From positions 124,001-188,000 of the forward strand of contig NZ_NRRG01000011.1 in NCBI RefSeq assembly GCF_016583575.1: a stretch of 64,000 nt of DNA, read 5' to 3'. Position 1 is the first letter of the stretch. Each line of letters starts with the position of its first letter. The DNA is from Thiocystis violacea. GTDB taxonomy: Bacteria > Pseudomonadota > Gammaproteobacteria > Chromatiales > Chromatiaceae. The notes under the pieces are model-generated. The model searched no databases. It was given only the letters and a program-made list of their open reading frames with translations, and had not been told where the DNA came from. Positions 8,131-17,200 of this stretch are shown one piece after another. The translations under genes were made by a program, and so were the position numbers.

Positions 8131-10449
8131 TTAATGGTTGGTCGCCTGGATTTCCGCCCAAGCCTGTCGAATCAAGGTCTCGATCCTGGCCCTAAGCTCT
8201 CGAAACGCCGGATCCTCGCGAAGCTCCTCGAAGACCGGATCGATCTCCAGGAGTTTCAGGTTCCTGAACCCCCGGCCGACTAGCGCGTCCAGCCGTTCGA
8301 GCGCGGCGGTCGGCTCTTGACGCAGCATGAGCAGGCGCGCCTCGGCGTATTCCAGTGGCGGGGTCTTCCAGCCCTGTCGCTTGGCCTCGGCCAGGTCGCC
8401 TTCGCAGCGGTCGAGCCAGCGGGCGGACTCGTCGGCTTCCCCCGCGCGTCGGCTGGCGTCCGCGAGCGTGGCGCAGAGGAAGAGATCGTAATCCGTGCGC
8501 TCGATCGGGTAGGCGCGCCCATCCAGCGCCTGGCGCAGACGGTCGCGCGCGATGGCGTGCTCGCCCGCGACATAGCGTGCCAGTCCGGTGCGGGCGTTGG
8601 CGAGACGCCAGTCGATTTCCGGCAGGTCCGGCTCCTCTCGCATCCGGGAGATGTAAGCCTCGTCGGGATCCGTGGGAAGAAGGCTTGGCGCGGCGATGCC
8701 GAGCCGATCGATGTAACGCTGCACGGCTCGGCCGGGCTGGGAACTGCTCCAGGCATCAAGCATCAGCGTCGCCGCCGGCTCGGTCTGCCCGAGAAAGCCG
8801 AGCACCATGGCCAGGTTGGCCTTGGACAAGGCGTCGTTCGGGTCGATCGCCAGGGCCTTGGTCGCCCAGGCGTGGGCCTCGACCAGCTCGCCGGACTCCA
8901 GCGCCAGGTCGGACAGCACGCGAAACAGATGGGGTTGATCGACGACCGTCGCCGCTAGCTCCAGGAGCATTTCGCGCGCTGCGGTCCGATCACCCGCCCA
9001 GGCGAATGCCTTGGCCTGATTGCCGACCGCCGTCGCCATGAGCGGCTCCAGGGCGCGCGCCTTCGCGAAGGCGGCGGTGGCGTCCGGCAGTCGGCCTTGT
9101 TGCTGCCGCGCCAGACCGAGCCACATCCAGCCCTCGGCGTAGTTGGGCTGGATCCCGACCGCGCGCGTCAGATAGTCCTCGGCCAGTCCATGGGCGCCGC
9201 GCAGGTAATGCGAGAGTCCGATGGCGCCGATGACCTCGGCGTCGTCCGGGTGCTCGCGCAGACAGTCCGCGAGCAGCGGTTCGGACTCCTTGAGCGCCTC
9301 CGCCAGCGGGAGATCACCGTAAAAGGAGAGCAGCAGATAGGTGGCCGCCATCTCGCGGCGCGCCGGGGCGAAGCCGGGATCGATGTCCTGGGCTTGGCGA
9401 AAATAGCCGAGCGCGCGCCCGAGCGAATCCGGCGAGCGCGCGGCACGGTAATAACGTCCGAGCAGGAAGAGATCATAGGCGCGCGGGCTTTCCGGTTCGG
9501 CCTCGATCGAGGGTGAGGCGTCGCCAACCGCGAGCGTGCGATGCAGCGCCTCGGCGATCTCCTCGCCGATGCTGCTTTGGATGGCGAAGACATCGGCGTC
9601 CTCCCGGTCGAAGATGTGGGTCCAGAGCTGATAGCCGGTCGCGGCGTCGGTCAGGGTCGCGGAGATGCGCAACTGTCCGGCGGCGCGTCTGACGCTGCCG
9701 CTGACGACGGCGTTCGCCGCCAGGCGCCGCCCGACCTCGGCCAACTCGATCCGTGCCTCGCTGACCAGCTTCGAGGACACCGGCCCCAGGACGCGCAGAT
9801 CGTTCGACCGTCCCAGCGCATTGGCGAGTTCGATCGCGAATCCCTCGGCGATATAGGCATCCGACGCCTCGTGCGAAAGACTCGCGAAGGGAAGGACGAC
9901 CAGGGTGCGGTAGACGGACGGATCGGGCGCCGGCTCGTCGAGCCAGATCCAGGATCCGCCAACCAGGATCGCCAGGAGCGCGGCGGCCAGGATCGCCCGC
10001 CATCGGCGGCTTTCCATCCAGGCTCCAGGTAACGGCCCGGATGACTCGGGCGCCGCCTTCGCGTGGTCGCGCCGAGCGGGCGTCCGCGCGGGGTCGGGCG
10101 GGACATCCTCCACCTCGGCCATCAGGCGATAGCCGCGCTTGGACACCGTTTCGATATAGGTCGCGTTGGCGGCATCGTCGCCGAGCGCCTTTCTCAGCTT
10201 GGCGATCGCCTGATAGAGGGATTGATCGCCGACGACCTGTCCGTTCCAGACGCCGGCGATGATCTCCTCCGTTCCGAGCACCGCTCCCGGTCGGTCGGAA
10301 AGAAACAGGAGCAGCTCCACATGACGTGGCTCAAGACGAATCTCCTGGCCCTCGCGTTGGAGCAGATTCCGCGCCGGAATCAGCCGCCATGGCCCGATCC
10401 AGCGTTCTTGAACAGTCTTGCCAGGTTGCACGGAAATATCCCCAACCAA
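8131..10449 (-). CDS. CadC-like transmembrane transcription regulator with TPR repeats
   Basis: The N-terminus (about 15-112) is an OmpR-type winged helix, ending in the typical YIETVSKRGYRL. A single membrane helix follows at about 152-171, then a periplasmic FlgO/TolB-like domain (VVLPFASLS, about 180-330) and a long alpha-helical tail of tetratricopeptide-type repeats to the C-terminus. This is the architecture of one-component membrane-bound activators in which the periplasmic part senses and the cytoplasmic part binds DNA. The frame opens with TTG at 10449; a GTG at 10431 with GGGGA eight bases upstream is a good alternative. It is divergent from the HDOD gene, a plausible target. The stimulus is not evident. 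Confidence 0.82.
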   Translation of the reverse strand: MVGDISVQPGKTVQERWIGPWRLIPARNLLQREGQEIRLEPRHVELLLFLSDRPGAVLGTEEIIAGVWNGQVVGDQSLYQAIAKLRKALGDDAANATYIETVSKRGYRLMAEVEDVPPDPARTPARRDHAKAAPESSGPLPGAWMESRRWRAILAAALLAILVGGSWIWLDEPAPDPSVYRTLVVLPFASLSHEASDAYIAEGFAIELANALGRSNDLRVLGPVSSKLVSEARIELAEVGRRLAANAVVSGSVRRAAGQLRISATLTDAATGYQLWTHIFDREDADVFAIQSSIGEEIAEALHRTLAVGDASPSIEAEPESPRAYDLFLLGRYYRAARSPDSLGRALGYFRQAQDIDPGFAPARREMAATYLLLSFYGDLPLAEALKESEPLLADCLREHPDDAEVIGAIGLSHYLRGAHGLAEDYLTRAVGIQPNYAEGWMWLGLARQQQGRLPDATAAFAKARALEPLMATAVGNQAKAFAWAGDRTAAREMLLELAATVVDQPHLFRVLSDLALESGELVEAHAWATKALAIDPNDALSKANLAMVLGFLGQTEPAATLMLDAWSSSQPGRAVQRYIDRLGIAAPSLLPTDPDEAYISRMREEPDLPEIDWRLANARTGLARYVAGEHAIARDRLRQALDGRAYPIERTDYDLFLCATLADASRRAGEADESARWLDRCEGDLAEAKRQGWKTPPLEYAEARLLMLRQEPTAALERLDALVGRGFRNLKLLEIDPVFEELREDPAFRELRARIETLIRQAWAEIQATNH

Positions 10450-10581
10450 CTGTTTTCAAGGCCGTAAAAAAACCGTCAGAAAAGCATCAGCGAAGCATTG
10501 GTCGGCCATCAGGCTTCTGGCCGTCACGCCTGCTATCGATGGCGTCGCCCATCGAATCCGGGCCGCCGACGAGAGCGAGCG

Positions 10582-11505
10582 ATGAATGACGTGAATCACG
10601 AAGAGTGTCCCGGCGCCCGCCGCGCCCAGGCCAGTGAGTCGACCCAGACGCGCCTTCAGGGGTTGATCGCGCTGCCGCCATTGCCGCGCCGATCGCACGA
10701 GATGCTGAACCTCTTGTCCGATCCGTCGCTGAATATCCTGCGTCTGGTCGAACTGATCGAGGAAACCCCCTCACTGGCGGCTCGGATCATGGGTGTCGCG
10801 GCCTCGCCCTTCTTCAAGAGCGCCATGCCTCCCCGCCATGTGTCGGACGCCATCATACGCCTGCTCGGCTTGAATCTGGTCCGAGACCTGTCGATGTCGC
10901 TGATTCTCGGGCAATCGTTTAGTGTGCGGGGGAGCGCCCGCTTCGATCCGATGCGGTATTGGCGGCGCGCCATGCTGGCGGCGACCCTGGCCCAGACTCT
11001 GTCACCCAGGGTGGGGCTGGACGACGCGCCCAGTCCTTCCGAAGCCTACCTCGCCGGCTTGCTGCACAATCTCGGGCTGCTGGCGCTGGTGCAGGTCGCG
11101 CCGGATGGGATGGACATCGCCTTCGAACAGGCGGACGCGGATCCGGCCCGCTCGCTGATCGACATCGAGTGCTCGCTACTCGGTATGGATCATGCCCAGG
11201 CGGGCGGCGAAGTCGCCGTCGCCTGGCGCCTTCCAGCCGCCATCGGCACGGCCATGCGCCATCACCCCGACGCCAGCTACCGGGGTCTGGATTGGCCCCT
11301 GGTCGCCCTGACCAACCTGGCGAATGGCGCCAGTCGCGAGCTGGCGCGCGGATCGGCGGGGACCGAAGAGGCCGAGGAGCGGTCGCTGTTGCTCGGCGAT
11401 CTCGGTATCGCCCAGGTTTATTGGGAGCGCGCCATCCAACAGTGGCGCGCGCAGGTCGACAACATCGATCGACTGGCGGCTGTCCTGGGGAGCCGTCTGT
11501 CATGA
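10582..11505 (+). CDS. HDOD-domain signalling protein
   Basis: 307 residues from the ATG at 10582. The body is an HDOD domain (about 30-230), with the family motif LPPLPRRSHEMLNLLSDP near the start, SLAARIMGVAASPFF in the middle and LLHNLGLLAL at the place where true HD hydrolases have HD. HDOD proteins are non-catalytic relatives of HD phosphohydrolases that act in signalling, often with two-component or c-di-GMP partners. The stop overlaps the ATG of the GGDEF-EAL gene by four bases (ATGA), so the two products are probably made together and may interact. The TPR regulator gene is divergent upstream. Confidence 0.85.
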   Translation: MNDVNHEECPGARRAQASESTQTRLQGLIALPPLPRRSHEMLNLLSDPSLNILRLVELIEETPSLAARIMGVAASPFFKSAMPPRHVSDAIIRLLGLNLVRDLSMSLILGQSFSVRGSARFDPMRYWRRAMLAATLAQTLSPRVGLDDAPSPSEAYLAGLLHNLGLLALVQVAPDGMDIAFEQADADPARSLIDIECSLLGMDHAQAGGEVAVAWRLPAAIGTAMRHHPDASYRGLDWPLVALTNLANGASRELARGSAGTEEAEERSLLLGDLGIAQVYWERAIQQWRAQVDNIDRLAAVLGSRLS

Positions 11506-13397
11506 ACGGCCCGAATATGCCCGCAGGGCCAGGCTCGGGAATCCTGTTCCTGATCGATGCGCTCGGTTCGCTGCGGGAGTTGATCGTCGCGGCGGCGGGT
11601 GACTGGGATTCCAGTACGCCGCAAACGGCCGCGCGGGCCTTGATCGCGCATCGCGAATTCGACGGCTGCGCGATCTATCCGGCGGGCGGGGAGCAGGGGC
11701 GCGCGGATCGCAACACCCACTCATCCGACACACTCGAACCGCTGGCGGCCTCCGGGTTGCCCCGGTATCTGTCGGCGGTGAGCGCGGAGGTTTCGGCCAG
11801 TGTCATGCGCGTGGGTTACGCGCATTACGAGCCCGATCTCGCCAGGCGCTCGGGCCAGCTCCATGGCAGTCTGATCGTTCTGCCGATCATCGCGCCCACG
11901 CATGTCTTGGGCGCCCTAGCGGTCTGGAGCCGCGAGCCGTATTGTTTCAAGCCCTGGCACGAGAATCTGCTCGGACTCTATAGCGACGTCCTGTCGCTCG
12001 CGCTGCGTCAGCGCGGCTTCCCGGATGGCGCGTCGGCCACATCGGGTCAGGCCGATTCAGGGCCGCGCGCCGCCTCGCCCCCCGATCGGCCGACCGCTTC
12101 ACGCGGACGCCGGCTCGACCCAGTGACCGGCCTGCTGAGTCGATCCGCCTTCGAGTCGAGTCTGCAAGACGCGCTCGACGGTGGGCCGACCCCGAGGCGG
12201 TCGCCCTATCTGCTCTACCTCGATATCGATCGTTTTCGCTGGATCCGCGACCATGGTGGCGACCAGACCGCCGATCGCGTGCTCCGGATCGTCGCCGATA
12301 TCCTGCGCCGCGAGGCGGGTCAGGACATCGTGCTGGGCCGGTTGGGCGGGGATGAATTCGGGATCGCCGTCGACCTGGAAACCGAGGACGACGCGGTGGC
12401 CATGGCGCAACGCCTCGTCCATGGCGTCGACGCGCAACGCATGTCCTACGCCGGTCAGCTTTACGACATCAGTATCAGCATCGGGCTCGCCCCGATCGGG
12501 AGCGGATGGCGCGCGGGCCACCTCGCGCTACGTCAGGCGCGCGATGCCTGCGCCGCCGCGCGCCGTCAGGGCGGAGGCGCGATACAGGTCTATAGCGAGG
12601 CGGTCGACAATCAGCGATGCCTCAAGGATGACGGCCGGATGCTCAACCATCTGACCAGCGCGCTCAAGGAGGATCGTCTGCGGCTGTTCGCCCAACCGAT
12701 CGTGGCCGCGCATCCGGGCGCGAACGAGCCGGCGGGCGCGGCCTCGATCCATGAAGTCCTGCTGCGGATGCTCGATAAGGACGGGAACCTGCATGGCGCG
12801 GGCGCCTTCCTCCCGCTCGCGGAACGCTGCGGTCTTTCGGTCAAGCTCGATCGCTGGGTCATCCAGGAAACCTTTCGGTTGCTGGCCGCCGCGCGACGGC
12901 CGGGCCTGGAGCAGAGCGAACTCGCGGTGAATCTGTCCGGACACTCCATCGACGACACCCGTCTGCTGGACTTCATCATCGAGCAGTTCGCCGCCACCGG
13001 GTTGTCTCCAGAGCGGATCTGTTTCGAAATCACCGAGACCGTCGCCATTTCGGACATCGACGCGGCCAAGCATTTCATCCGTGTCTTGAAGGATATCGGC
13101 TGTAAATTCGCCCTGGATGATTTCGGCAGCGGGCACTCCTCCTTCCTCTATCTACGGGATCTGGAGGTCGATTATCTGAAGATCGACGGCACTCTGGTGC
13201 GCGAGATCGCCCGCGATCCCGTGAGTCTGGCCTTCGTGCGCTCGATCGATGACATCGGCAAGATCATGGGCAAACGCACTATCGCGGAATACGTCGAGGA
13301 CGGTCGGGTGCTGGAGGCGATCGTCGAGATCGGTGTCGATTTCGCCCAAGGGTTCTGGGTGGGTCGGCCCGAACCGCTCGAACGCTGGCTTTCCTGA
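11502..13397 (+). CDS. GGDEF-EAL c-di-GMP turnover protein with N-terminal GAF-like region
   Basis: 631 residues from the ATG at 11502, which overlaps the HDOD stop. The N-terminal ~175 residues look like a GAF-type sensor (AHYEPDLAR, LIVLPIIAPTHVLGALAVWS). The cyclase domain has an intact GGDEF at 282-286. No RxxD inhibitory site is seen five residues before it. The phosphodiesterase domain has EVL instead of EAL at 418-420, but keeps the glutamate, the Asn of AVNLSGHS, EITET, the DDFGSGHSS metal-binding pair, the Lys of LKIDG and AQGFW. Both activities are therefore possible. The open frame continues far upstream over the HDOD gene, but the ATGA overlap decides this start. Confidence 0.88.
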   Translation: MNGPNMPAGPGSGILFLIDALGSLRELIVAAAGDWDSSTPQTAARALIAHREFDGCAIYPAGGEQGRADRNTHSSDTLEPLAASGLPRYLSAVSAEVSASVMRVGYAHYEPDLARRSGQLHGSLIVLPIIAPTHVLGALAVWSREPYCFKPWHENLLGLYSDVLSLALRQRGFPDGASATSGQADSGPRAASPPDRPTASRGRRLDPVTGLLSRSAFESSLQDALDGGPTPRRSPYLLYLDIDRFRWIRDHGGDQTADRVLRIVADILRREAGQDIVLGRLGGDEFGIAVDLETEDDAVAMAQRLVHGVDAQRMSYAGQLYDISISIGLAPIGSGWRAGHLALRQARDACAAARRQGGGAIQVYSEAVDNQRCLKDDGRMLNHLTSALKEDRLRLFAQPIVAAHPGANEPAGAASIHEVLLRMLDKDGNLHGAGAFLPLAERCGLSVKLDRWVIQETFRLLAAARRPGLEQSELAVNLSGHSIDDTRLLDFIIEQFAATGLSPERICFEITETVAISDIDAAKHFIRVLKDIGCKFALDDFGSGHSSFLYLRDLEVDYLKIDGTLVREIARDPVSLAFVRSIDDIGKIMGKRTIAEYVEDGRVLEAIVEIGVDFAQGFWVGRPEPLERWLS

Positions 13398-13551
13398 TCG
13401 AGGTGGCCAGGGGGCTGGCGAATCGCCGGATTCCTTGAGATCTCCGGTACAAGGTCTGACAGAATAGGGGGGCTTGCATCCGAACAAGCTGGGCTCCGAT
13501 GGAGCCCGTATTTCCCCCTAAACCCAGCGACGAGAGAGGGCGATCCAATCG

Positions 13552-16329
13552 ATGGATACCACGGCTAAGTATGTCTTTGCCTTCGAGGAAGGCGATGGAA
13601 AGAACAAGAAACGGCTCGGTGGCAAAGGCGCGAATCTCTGCGAGATGACCCAGATCGGGCTGAACGTTCCGCCCGGTTTCGTGATTTCCACCGATGCCTG
13701 CCTGGAGTATCTGGACGAGCCTAAGCGCGCCTTGCCGCCGGGGCTGATCGAGCAGGTGCATGAGCAGATGCGCGCCCTGGAAAGCAAGACCGGCAAGGGG
13801 TTCGGTGATCCCGAGAATCCGCTGCTGGTCTCGGTGCGCTCGGGTTCGGCCATGTCCATGCCCGGAATGATGGACACCATTCTCAATCTGGGTCTCAACA
13901 GCGAGACCCTGCAAGGCGTGATCCGCGCCACCGATGATCCGCGCTTCGGCTACGACGCCTATCGGCGCTTCATCCAGCTCTTCGGCAAGGTCGCCCTTGG
14001 GGTTTCCGACGAAGCCTTCGACAAGGAGTTCGCGGCCATCAAGGAGGTCGCCCACGCCAAGCAGGACGTGGATCTCTCCGCCAACGACCTGCGCGATGTC
14101 TGCGAGCGTTTCCTCAAGGTGGTGGAGGAGGCCACGGGCCATGCCTTCCCGTCCGATCCCTATCAGCAGTTGGAGATCGCGATCAAGGCGGTCTTCAACT
14201 CCTGGGGCGGCAAGCGCGCGGTGGATTACCGCAAGCAGTTCCATATCACCCCGGACATGGCCAACGGCACGGCGGTCAATGTCGTGACCATGGTGTTCGG
14301 CAACCGCGGCGACGACTCGGCCACCGGTGTGGCCTTCACCCGCAACCCCGCCAGCGGCGAGAACAAGCTCTACGGCGAGTATCTGGTCAACGCCCAGGGC
14401 GAGGACGTGGTGGCCGGCATCCGCACCCCCAAGCCGATTGATCGGCTCAAGGTCGAGATGCCCGAAATGGCCGACCAGCTCGACGAACTGCGCGACAAAC
14501 TGGAGACCCACTACCGCGAGGTGCAGGACTTCGAGTTCACCATCGAACGCGGTCAGCTCTATTGTCTCCAGACCCGCAACGGCAAGATGAACACGGTCGC
14601 CATGGTGCGCACCTCGGTCGAGATGGAACGCGAGGGGCTCATCAGCAAGGCCGAGGCCCTGCTGCGCATCGCGCCCGATTCGCTGGAGCAGATGCTGTTT
14701 CCGCGTCTGGATCCGACCATCAAGGCCAACGCGGTCGCGCAAGGCTTGCCGGCCTCGCCGGGCGCGGCCTCGGGCATCGCGGTATTCGACGCCGATCGCG
14801 CCGAGCAGTTAGGGAAGGAGCAGGGCCACAAAGTCATCCTGGTACGCGAGGAGACCAAGCCGGAGGACATCCACGGCTTCTTCGCCTCCGAGGGCATCCT
14901 TACCTCGCGCGGCGGCAAGACCTCGCACGCCGCCGTGGTCGCGCGCGGCATGGGCAAGCCGTGCGTGGCGGGCGCCGAGGGGATCAGCGTGGATGTGAAC
15001 CGGCGCGAGGCGCGGGTCGGTCTCACCAGCTTCAAGGAAGGCGACGTCATCACGCTCGACGGTACCTCGGGCAAGGTCTATTTGGGCGCCATCCCCACGG
15101 TCGAGCCAGACTTCACGCCCGAGTTGAACACCCTGCTGGGCTGGTCGGACGAGGTGGCCCGGCTCAAGGTCATGGCCAACGCCGACACCCCGGACGACGC
15201 GCGGCGTGCCCGCCGCTATGGCGCGGTCGGCATCGGCCTGGCGCGCACCGAGCGCATGTTCAACGATGTCGAACGCCTGCCGATCGTCATCGAGATGATC
15301 GTCGCCGACACCATCGAGGAACGTCAGGAGGCGCTCGACAAGCTGCTGCCGCTACAGCGCAAGGACTTCCACGATCTGTTCGAGGTGATGTCGCCGAACC
15401 CGGTGACCATCCGTCTGCTCGACCCGCCGATCCACGAGTTCCTGCCCGACGAGCATGTGCTGGAACGTGAGATCTCCGAGCTGCGGGTGCTGGCGCAGAA
15501 CGCGCGTGGCGTGACCGTGCTGGCGGGCGCCATGGGTCTGCTGCATGCCTCCGAGAGTCTTCGCCACGAGGTGGACACCGCGCGGCGCCTGATCGACCCA
15601 GGCGTGGTGGAGGAGGCGATCGCCAAGAAAGAGGCGATGCTGCGTAAGGTTCGGGTGCTCTACGAGACCAACCCCATGCTCGGTCATCGCGGCGTGCGTC
15701 TCGGCATGACCTTCCCCGAGATCTATCAGATGCAGGTGCGCGCCATCCTGGAGGCGGCGGCCGAATGCGCCAAGGCCGGCATCGAGGTCCATCCTCAGAT
15801 CAAGGTGCCCCAGGTCTGTACCGCGCAGGAACTGCGTAAGGTCAAGGCGTATGTCGACAGCATCCATGCCGAGGTCGCCGCGCATTATGGCAAGCCGGTC
15901 AAGTACAAATTCGGCACCATGATCGAGGTGGTGCGGGCCTGCATGCGCGCCGAGTCGCTGGCCGAGGAGGCGGAGTTCTTCTCCTTCGGTACCAATGACC
16001 TGACTCAGGCGACCTTCTCCTTCTCGCGCGAGGACGCCGAGAACAAGTTCCTGCCGCTCTACAACCAGGCCGAGATCCTCCAGGACAACCCCTTCGACGT
16101 CCTGGACGTCAAGGGCGTCGGCAAGTTGATGCAGTTGGCGGTGGACTGGGGTCGCTCGGTCAAGCCGGATCTGCATGTCGGCATCTGCGGCGAGCACGGT
16201 GGCCATCCGGCCTCCATCGCCTTCTGCCACGACGCGGGGCTGGACTATGTAAGCTGCTCCGGACCGCGGGTGCCGATCGCGCGGCTTGCCGCGGCGCACG
16301 CGGCGCTCAAGTCCAAGGTCGGTAAGTAG
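13552..16329 (+). CDS. ppdK: Pyruvate, phosphate dikinase
   Basis: 925 residues, slightly longer than the usual 870-910. PPDK interconverts pyruvate, ATP and phosphate with phosphoenolpyruvate, AMP and pyrophosphate in the cytoplasm. Visible landmarks are the N-terminal ATP-grasp domain (GGKGANLCEM, SVRSGSAMSMPGMMDTILN), the swivelling domain with the phospho-histidine in GGKTSHAAVVARGMG (His459), and the C-terminal PEP/pyruvate TIM-barrel with GTNDLTQ and CGEHGGHP. In a photoautotroph it would supply PEP for gluconeogenesis or carboxylation. It appears monocistronic: 154 bp from the upstream gene and followed by a GC-rich hairpin. No PPDK regulatory kinase gene (DUF299) is next to it. Confidence 0.96.
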   Translation: MDTTAKYVFAFEEGDGKNKKRLGGKGANLCEMTQIGLNVPPGFVISTDACLEYLDEPKRALPPGLIEQVHEQMRALESKTGKGFGDPENPLLVSVRSGSAMSMPGMMDTILNLGLNSETLQGVIRATDDPRFGYDAYRRFIQLFGKVALGVSDEAFDKEFAAIKEVAHAKQDVDLSANDLRDVCERFLKVVEEATGHAFPSDPYQQLEIAIKAVFNSWGGKRAVDYRKQFHITPDMANGTAVNVVTMVFGNRGDDSATGVAFTRNPASGENKLYGEYLVNAQGEDVVAGIRTPKPIDRLKVEMPEMADQLDELRDKLETHYREVQDFEFTIERGQLYCLQTRNGKMNTVAMVRTSVEMEREGLISKAEALLRIAPDSLEQMLFPRLDPTIKANAVAQGLPASPGAASGIAVFDADRAEQLGKEQGHKVILVREETKPEDIHGFFASEGILTSRGGKTSHAAVVARGMGKPCVAGAEGISVDVNRREARVGLTSFKEGDVITLDGTSGKVYLGAIPTVEPDFTPELNTLLGWSDEVARLKVMANADTPDDARRARRYGAVGIGLARTERMFNDVERLPIVIEMIVADTIEERQEALDKLLPLQRKDFHDLFEVMSPNPVTIRLLDPPIHEFLPDEHVLEREISELRVLAQNARGVTVLAGAMGLLHASESLRHEVDTARRLIDPGVVEEAIAKKEAMLRKVRVLYETNPMLGHRGVRLGMTFPEIYQMQVRAILEAAAECAKAGIEVHPQIKVPQVCTAQELRKVKAYVDSIHAEVAAHYGKPVKYKFGTMIEVVRACMRAESLAEEAEFFSFGTNDLTQATFSFSREDAENKFLPLYNQAEILQDNPFDVLDVKGVGKLMQLAVDWGRSVKPDLHVGICGEHGGHPASIAFCHDAGLDYVSCSGPRVPIARLAAAHAALKSKVGK

Positions 16330-16345
16330 CCAGCCCCAGACCCGA

Positions 16346-16366
16346 CGCGCCCCGTTTGGGGGCGCG
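16346..16366 (+). terminator. Possible ppdK terminator hairpin
   Basis: A perfect 8-bp GC-only stem (CGCGCCCC / GGGGCGCG) with a 5-base loop begins 16 bases after the ppdK stop. It lacks a T-run, so intrinsic termination is uncertain. Confidence 0.35.
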
Positions 16367-16483
16367 CCGGGGTCGGACAGTCGCCCGCTTGGAATGAAGG
16401 CGCGCCATGATCTCCCCGCTGGGGAGAGTAGCTAAACGGTCACATTTCGTTTCGTGTGGCTTTCTTGATTCAGGAAAACGACC

Positions 16484-16708
16484 ATGATTGATCGCATTAC
16501 CTTCGATCCCGCTATCTGCCATGGCAAGCCCTGCATCCGTGGCCTGCGCTACCCGGTCGAAAACGTACTCGAATGGCTCGCTAGCGGCATGAGCATCGAG
16601 GAAATCCTGGCCGATTATGAAGACCTTGAGCGCGAGGATATCCTCGCTGTGCTGGCCTTTGCCGCCCGTCTGGCCCATACCAAGCGCATCGAACCGCTAG
16701 CGCCATGA
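16484..16708 (+). CDS. DUF433 family antitoxin-like protein
   Basis: 74 residues. The sequence ITFDPAICHGKPCIRG near the N-terminus is the signature of DUF433, a small winged/helix-turn-helix family. The rest (NVLEWLASGMSIEEILADYEDL) matches the family's helical core. DUF433 genes are usually followed by a PIN-like DUF5615 gene, as here, with a four-base ATGA overlap. The pair is predicted to be a type II toxin-antitoxin system with DUF433 as DNA-binding antitoxin; this is family knowledge and not demonstrated here. Confidence 0.85.
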   Translation: MIDRITFDPAICHGKPCIRGLRYPVENVLEWLASGMSIEEILADYEDLEREDILAVLAFAARLAHTKRIEPLAP

Positions 16709-17052
16709 AATTCCTGATCGACGCCCAACGGCCGCGCCGCCTGGCCCGCTGGCTCCGCGCGCAAGGGCACGATGCACTCCATACGCTCGATCTACCTTCC
16801 GGCAACCGTACCCAGGATACGAACATTATCCAGTTTGCCCAACAGGATGACCGGGTCGTCGTCACCAAGGATGACGATTTCGTACAGTCGTTTAACGATC
16901 GACCGCGACAGCTTTGGCTCCTATCCACCGGAAACATTGCAAATCCCGATCTGGAGCGCCTGGTAGCCGACAATCTGACGGCTATTATTGGCGCGCTCAG
17001 CGTGAACCGTTTCGTCGAGCTAACACGAACCAGCCTGATTATCCACGACTGA
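16705..17052 (+). CDS. DUF5615 PIN-like toxin candidate
   Basis: 115 residues beginning MKFLIDAQ, the PIN-like N-terminal strand with an acidic residue (Asp6), followed by LARWLRAQGHDALH and the second acidic cluster VVTKDDDF (residues 50-57). This is the Mut7-C/DUF5615 fold, related to PIN ribonucleases. The start overlaps the DUF433 stop. A nuclease toxin paired with the upstream antitoxin is the expected role. The canonical LLDEN of many members is LIDAQ here, so the second acidic residue is missing and activity may be altered. Confidence 0.8.
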   Translation: MKFLIDAQRPRRLARWLRAQGHDALHTLDLPSGNRTQDTNIIQFAQQDDRVVVTKDDDFVQSFNDRPRQLWLLSTGNIANPDLERLVADNLTAIIGALSVNRFVELTRTSLIIHD

Positions 17053-17200
17053 TACCCGGTGGGTCTGTCATCGGTGCCGCTGGCCGCGCGCGGTCAAGCC
17101 GCGTCCGAAGAAGAGGCGCGCGAACCCGCCGGGGTCATGAACAGGCGGCTGGCGAGGGTTTAGACTCAACCTGATTCCCTATCTTCTCCAGGCCACCCGC

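Noticed and set aside
13279..14742. 487-residue minus-strand open frame over ppdK
   Set aside because: Opposite a well-conserved enzyme; low-complexity, motif-free.
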